Positions 60,101 to 64,000 of a stretch of 64,000 bases of DNA are shown piece after piece; positions within the stretch are counted from its first letter, which is position 1, and each line of letters begins with the position of its first letter. The notes under the pieces are model-generated. The model searched no databases, was not told where the DNA came from, and saw nothing but the letters and a program-made list of their open reading frames with translations. Source of the DNA: Hermodice carunculata (lineage: Eukaryota; Annelida; Polychaeta; Eunicida; Amphinomidae); assembly GCA_964020975.1 (NCBI GenBank), contig OZ026619.1, forward strand, positions 81,517,832-81,581,831, read 5' to 3'. The position numbers were made by a program, and so were the translations under genes.

Positions 60101-60349
60101 GGAAACAGGGCGGAGCCCTATATAAATCCCTCTCTCTTTGTTCCTTCCGTTTTACTCTTCTGTCTTTTTGCCATGTGTTGAGGTGGTTGTCCGTGTCCGA
60201 GTCACTAATATCCAATATACCTGCCAACTTCATCCTGTCAATGCTCATAGCCATGTCCTTTGCCATGTCCAAGTCATAAGACTTGGACATGGCAGAGGCA
60301 TAGCCCGTGGCTATGCATCTGGTAGTGTTATTTATATACATGTACGCCA
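60101..60349 (-). pseudogene. Possible N-terminal part of the LINE ORF1
   Basis: An acidic then basic frame on the minus strand (LAGILDISDSDTDNHLNTWQ, then KDRRVKRKEQRERD) precedes ORF1 in the same orientation and is in the right place for the ORF1 start. It ends at a stop before the main ORF1 frame. It borders the resumed minisatellite at 60350. Confidence 0.45.
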
Positions 60350-60385
60350 TACTGACCTACCATTGTAGCTTTTATATACATGCAC
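60350..60385 (+). repeat. Minisatellite, right remnant
   Basis: ACTGACCTACCATTGTAGC then TTTTATATACATG matches the 57460-58196 units and marks the right edge of the insertion. Confidence 0.75.
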
Positions 60386-60614
60386 ATTTCACGTTAATAG
60401 ATTCATCTTATATTAATTTTAGAACTTCACTATGAACCTGAATCATTGTTTATATGCCAAAACGTGAATATCACTATGACTGGGTTTTAAAACCCAGAAT
60501 CACCCTGACTGTCCAGAGCATGAGCATGTTTTGATTCCAAGTTCATGTTCACAAGAAACATTGTTTTCCTCACACCAGTGCCAATTATTCAAATGTCTGA
60601 GTTCACAATATACA
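60386..60614. other. Unassigned spacer
   Basis: Short AT-rich sequence between minisatellite and Penelope-like element; nothing recognised. Confidence 0.4.
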
Positions 60615-60629
60615 CAGATTATACCATGA
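60615..60629. repeat. Target-site duplication, left copy (15 bp)
   Basis: CAGATTATACCATGA at 60615-60629 recurs exactly at 62687-62701 on the other side of the Penelope-like element. Confidence 0.85.
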
Positions 60630-60672
60630 GCTAAAAATACCGGGCGAAGGTTGCAACGGCCAGTGGAGAAGG

Positions 60673-60712
60673 GTCCGGCTGGTTTCGTTTCGACTGAAAC
60701 TCATCAGGGACT
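60673..60712 (-). ncRNA. Hammerhead ribozyme motif of Penelope-like element
   Basis: Minus strand: AGTCC, core CTGATGA (intact), helix II GTTTC / GAAAC (five perfect pairs) with loop AGTC, core GAAA (intact), CCAGCC, then GGAC pairing with GTCC as helix I. Both conserved cores and helices I and II are present. The expected U before the cleavage site appears as C in this copy, so cleavage may be lost. Helix III is minimal, as in Penelope and retrozyme hammerheads thought to act as dimers. Self-cleavage would process the element RNA near its 3' end. Confidence 0.7.
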
Positions 60713-61123
60713 GAGGGGAAAATGACGTAACGTCTGTTTATATACGAGAGTATAACTTTTCCGTTGCTGCGTAAAACACGGGCTTGTGATTACGTAACAC
60801 AGAGCTCCAGACTTGTTGTGACAGTGGTTGTCAACGCAAAGTTGTATCCAAATGAATATTTGAATTACAGTGAACTCAAAGAATTGAGGTTACTGTTGGT
60901 ACATTTCTGGGGTCATTGAGTGTATAAACAGGAATATAGTTGGTGGAAATTCAGAGTTCCACTGAAGCCCTGCTGAAGGAGCTTCTTTCTGTGTGACTAC
61001 ACAGTAAACTGATAACTGTGCATCTTCCCATAGGTAAATCCATAGAATGTGTCTACCTAGCAGAGAAACCATAGGGAAATGAGCTCTGAAATAAAAATTT
61101 AGCATAGGACTGAGCAAAGGAGC
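60713..61123 (-). other. 3' non-coding region of the Penelope-like element
   Basis: Between the endonuclease stop and the hammerhead motif. It includes AATAAAAATTTAGCATAGG near 61090, a phrase conserved in the 9907-10420 fragment, and several ACGTAA words (60725-60800). Confidence 0.55.
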
Positions 61124-61531
61124 TCATTTCCCCATGATGTTGAGACCGAAGGGCTCTAGCGAGTGCAATTGGTGCATCCAAGGTCTCTGGCTGTCTAGTC
61201 GCCACTGTGTGGTGCATTCTAGACGAGGGGGAGTATAGATGTATTCCAATATGTGAACTTTCAAATTCAGTTCAGGATGGTCTAATTGGGCAAAATATCT
61301 GCCCCACGGTTGGTCAAGTACTTTGTTATTGATATAACGAAAGTGCTCACGGAGTCTGTCCTTCAGTGGACGAAGCGCTTTACCAACATATTGTTTGTGA
61401 CAAGCTCCACAAGTGAGGAGGTAAACTAGATTAGAACTTTCACAACAACCTCCTTTGGGGACACGGTATGTTCGCCCCATCTGTGTGCATGGCAATGCTT
61501 TTGGCATTGATTGAAGTATCCAGGCAAGCAC
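61124..61531 (-). pseudogene. Penelope GIY-YIG endonuclease domain
   Basis: A 135-codon minus frame that is the C-terminal part of the Penelope protein. It shows the GIY-YIG nuclease: LVYLLTC at residues 35-41, the CX2C-like CGAC, QYVGKA at 47-52, the Arg/His region LKDRLREH at 56-63, and the tail WGRYFAQLDHPELNLKVHIL. The GIY-YIG nuclease nicks the target DNA for priming in these elements. The GIY position reads VYL and YIG reads YVG, both usual in the family. The C-terminus RPWMHQLHSLEPFGLN is complete. Confidence 0.85.
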
Positions 61532-61617
61532 AATATTTGCAACTGTTTTTTTTTTGCATTCATTTGGATGTGTCTTTTCAGAAACTAAAGGATTGGATTC
61601 AGATTCTAAATGAGATA

Positions 61618-62686
61618 TCAGATCTGGGATCGGACCAAAATATCTGAGAGACTCTGTCCTTTCTTGAAACCAATGATCACTTCCTTGTCCATTAGGACTT
61701 CAGTATTTGGTGAAGCCTCTAAAATCCTCCAATTGTTTTGGATGATATCTTTGACAGGAGAAAGTGATGGATTGAACGTTTTGATCAAGAAGAAATTTTC
61801 TTGGTCTGTTGTGTTGGCTGGTTTGGGTGCCGGAAGAGATACTCTACTGGCCTGGTCCACTTTGTCCTTGGAGTTCAAGAGGATATATTCGGGATATCCT
61901 CTGAACTTGTAATACTTCAATATCTTTGAAGCATTGGCCTCATAATCAGCTAGTTTGGTACAGATACGTTGATTCTGAGAAGCTGGCCATATGGGCCTCC
62001 CACCTTAGAATGTTTAGAGTGGGCAGACCTATAATGCAGGTAAGTGTGAGTATCTGTGGGTTTAACATACAGCGTGGTGTATGCTTTGCGTTCGGAGTCG
62101 ATCCTGACTGGTGTGTCAGGAAAATTTATTTCTGTGGAGGATTGATGAGAAGAGAACTTGATGGTCTCATGACACGAGTTCAAATAAGAGACAAACTCAG
62201 TTGTGTCTCTCCATAGGTCCAGGTGCAAAAAATGTCATCATCGTAATGCCACCACACTAGTGATTATAGTGGGCAGTGGAGAAGTTTGTTTGCCTCTAAA
62301 TTCACCATGAAAATGTTGGCGAAAGAGGGAGCTACTTTAGTTCCCATGGCTGTACCACTGATTTGTAAATAGTGGTCACCATTGAACTCGAAGTTGTTGC
62401 AAGTGAGAACTAATCTTAGTAGCTGTATGATCTCCGGTGTGCTCAGTTACTCTGTATGATCCCTATTGTGTAGTACTGCTCTGTTGGCACTATGTAGACC
62501 TTCCAATGTGGGTATGTTGGTGTAAAGGGAGTTTACATCCAATGTGACCAAAAGAACATTTTCTGGGAGAGGATCCAATGCTTTAATTTTGTTAATGAAG
62601 TCTGTGGTATCCGTAATATAGCTTGGAATTTTTTTCACAAGCAGTTTCAGAAAAAAACAAAAAAAAAAAAAAAAAAAAAAAAAACC
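61618..62686 (-). pseudogene. Penelope reverse transcriptase and linker region
   Basis: Minus-strand pieces: [13 protein letters not shown] (motif A, catalytic Asp) near 62510-62550, ISGTAMGT then [11 protein letters not shown] (motif B) near 62300-62365, a motif C with YDDD then IF near 62230-62245, PTDTHTYLHYRSAHSKH in the thumb near 62020-62070, and the linker LILVRSQI-type end at 61618 with NFFLIKTFNPSLSPVKDII. The protein copies element RNA at a nicked target. The part before motif A is absent because of 5' truncation, and reading frame is lost in a few places. Confidence 0.8.
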
Positions 62687-62701
62687 CAGATTATACCATG
62701 A
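62687..62701. repeat. Target-site duplication, right copy (15 bp)
   Basis: CAGATTATACCATGA, identical to 60615-60629, directly after the A run and two C. Confidence 0.85.
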
Positions 62702-62929
62702 TTCCACAGATACGGGTGCACACAATTCTCACCAATAGATAGGCGTATTTGTGTCTTCATGTAAAAATCCATGTATTTCAACATAGTAATTTGCCTAAAG
62801 AATGTATGATGTCACATTTTTTCACCATATATGTATCTTGAATATGTATGGTCTATTACTTGTATACACATCTTCATTTAATTTACATGTACACTGTACA
62901 TGTATTTGAACATATATAGTTAATTTGCC

Positions 62930-63760
62930 CAAAGAATGGGCATTATAATGCCAATTCCATTTTGGATTTCTCCGAAGAAACTGTCAGTCAGATTGGCTTC
63001 AAGCTTGGTGGCAATGTACCTTGGGTGGGTCGCCACCAATTTTTTCAAATGGCCACGTGATTTTTGGATTTGCTTTGATTTTTTTTTTTTGAAAACCTTT
63101 AAAGAAGTTTTAATAGGAAAGTTTAACATAGGAATTTCTTGCATTGGTTATAACATAAATGATTTTGGATAGATTTGTGTCAAACTTGGTAGGGATGTAC
63201 CTTTGAGAACTGTCTACATATTTTGTGCAAGTGGTCATGTTCCAGTGATTTTTAAATTTTTAATGAATTTCTTTTTTGTGTGTGTGTAAATCTTAAAAAA
63301 AATCTTCAAAACAGCTCACCCAATTAGTTTAATATCACACAGGGCAACTCGTAGAGTTTTCTAGTTCTTAATTTGCTCATCAGGTGGCACTGCAATTTTT
63401 AGCTCAGCTGACTTTTCATGCAGCTGAGCTCAGAGGATGGTCCTTTGTCCGATGTCTGTCTTCCGTCCATAATTCACATTTTTGACTTCTTCTCATAAGC
63501 CAGATTTACTTCAAACTTGGTGGCAATGTACCTTGGGTTGATCTCTACTAAGTTTGTTCAAATGGTCACGTTCCAGCAATTTTTGGATGTTTTATGATTT
63601 TTTTGGTTCTTTTTTTGGGTAAATCATAAAAAATCTTTTTCTCCGAAACCACTCTCCCAATAGGGTGTATTCATATTTAAATGTGGTCCTACTCTAACAC
63701 CTATTGAGCAAAAGAGGGAGCCACCTGCATCAGGGCAGATCCATGTATTTAGCATGGTTA
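62930..63760 (+). repeat. Hairpin-headed interspersed repeat, third block
   Basis: Units share TTCAAACTTGGTGGCAATG, GTACCTTGGGT and AAATGGTCACGTTCCAG, and a head hairpin AGCTCAGCTGAC / GCAGCTGAGCT at 63405-63437. Unit starts near 62970 and 63400. The family also lies at 34960-35850 and 36913-37860, with a fragment near 9160-9330. Confidence 0.6.
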
Positions 63761-64000
63761 AAAGTACTTTCTCAATAAAATAAAGAACACGAATGCAGAA
63801 TAATCTTAAGAAAATGTATTAACATATATATGAAACATAAAGATTGCTTAAATTGATTAGAAATTGGCTCTCTTTTGGTTGAAAAGGTGCTATTTGTGCG
63901 TGTTTATGTAGTATATAATATAAATCTGCCCTGATCATGGTGGAAGCATCAGTCTATTGCTCTGGCAACACAGGAAGTGAACAGGATCGCATTTAAAAAT
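63761..64000. other. Unassigned right edge
   Basis: AT-rich sequence; nothing recognised. Confidence 0.4.

Larger units (their letters stand above)
60630..62686 (-). mobile_element. Penelope-like element, 5'-truncated, with target duplication
   Basis: A 2,057 bp insertion on the minus strand between exact 15 bp repeats. It contains, in element order, a poly-T start (the A run at 62651-62684 on plus), the RT region from motif A onward, a linker, a GIY-YIG endonuclease, a 3' non-coding region and a hammerhead-like motif 43 nt before its end. RT followed by GIY-YIG is specific to Penelope-like elements. The RT N-terminal third is missing through truncation. The coding part carries a few breaks, so this copy is not functional. 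The clean target duplications suggest moderate age. Confidence 0.85.

Noticed and set aside
58497-60349. Twin-priming 5' inversion of a single LINE
   Set aside because: Twin priming yields inverted 5' sequence upstream of the sense 3' part; here the order is the reverse.

Overview
This 64 kb window is AT-rich animal DNA with no host gene that I can identify with confidence. There are no operons, ribosome binding sites or long open reading frames. The recognisable coding matter is retroelement and DNA-transposon debris. The mix (a Penelope-like element with hammerhead-type motifs, an I/Nimb/Jockey-like LINE, a CR1/Jockey-like LINE, a mariner copy, a CACTA-type element with very long inverted ends, and crowds of TTAA- and TA-flanked MITEs) suggests a marine invertebrate such as a lancelet, hemichordate or mollusc. 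The species cannot be fixed from this sequence, and the window could be intergenic or a very long intron. Layout: 0-6.5 kb is mostly unrecognised sequence with fragments of two palindromic MITE families and one weak candidate 3' terminal exon near 2.5 kb. 6.5-7.6 kb holds a TTAA-flanked MITE, a LINE 3' fragment and a TA microsatellite. 9.8-10.6 kb holds a Penelope 3' fragment with a 14 bp target duplication inside a small tandem repeat. 12-14 kb is microsatellite-rich with a pogo-like MITE inside TA repeats. 17-19.4 kb has two TTAA MITEs and one MITE split by a second MITE. 23.1-28.7 kb is one 5.5 kb CACTA-type unit with 0.74-0.88 kb inverted arms and a 3 bp target duplication, followed at 28.9-29.9 kb by a broken mariner transposase. 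30.5-32.7 kb has a long-hairpin MITE and a divergent tandem array. 33-38 kb contains a tRNA-like SINE remnant, another MITE-in-microsatellite, a hairpin-headed repeat family and a LINE 3' end. 39-57 kb carries scattered MITEs, a codon-periodic minisatellite and long G/C runs. 57.4-62.7 kb is the richest part: a minisatellite interrupted by a composite of a hammerhead-bearing Penelope remnant, a LINE RT fragment and an oppositely oriented LINE ORF1, then a 2.06 kb Penelope-like insertion with 15 bp target duplications. The most interesting signals are (1) three hammerhead-like motifs, all on the minus strand, each about 43-50 nt from the end of its Penelope-derived segment; (2) the CACTA-type unit; and (3) two MITE families that end in TTAA and carry long central palindromes, one with 44 bp arms. 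All calls come from reading motifs and repeats by eye; no database search was done.
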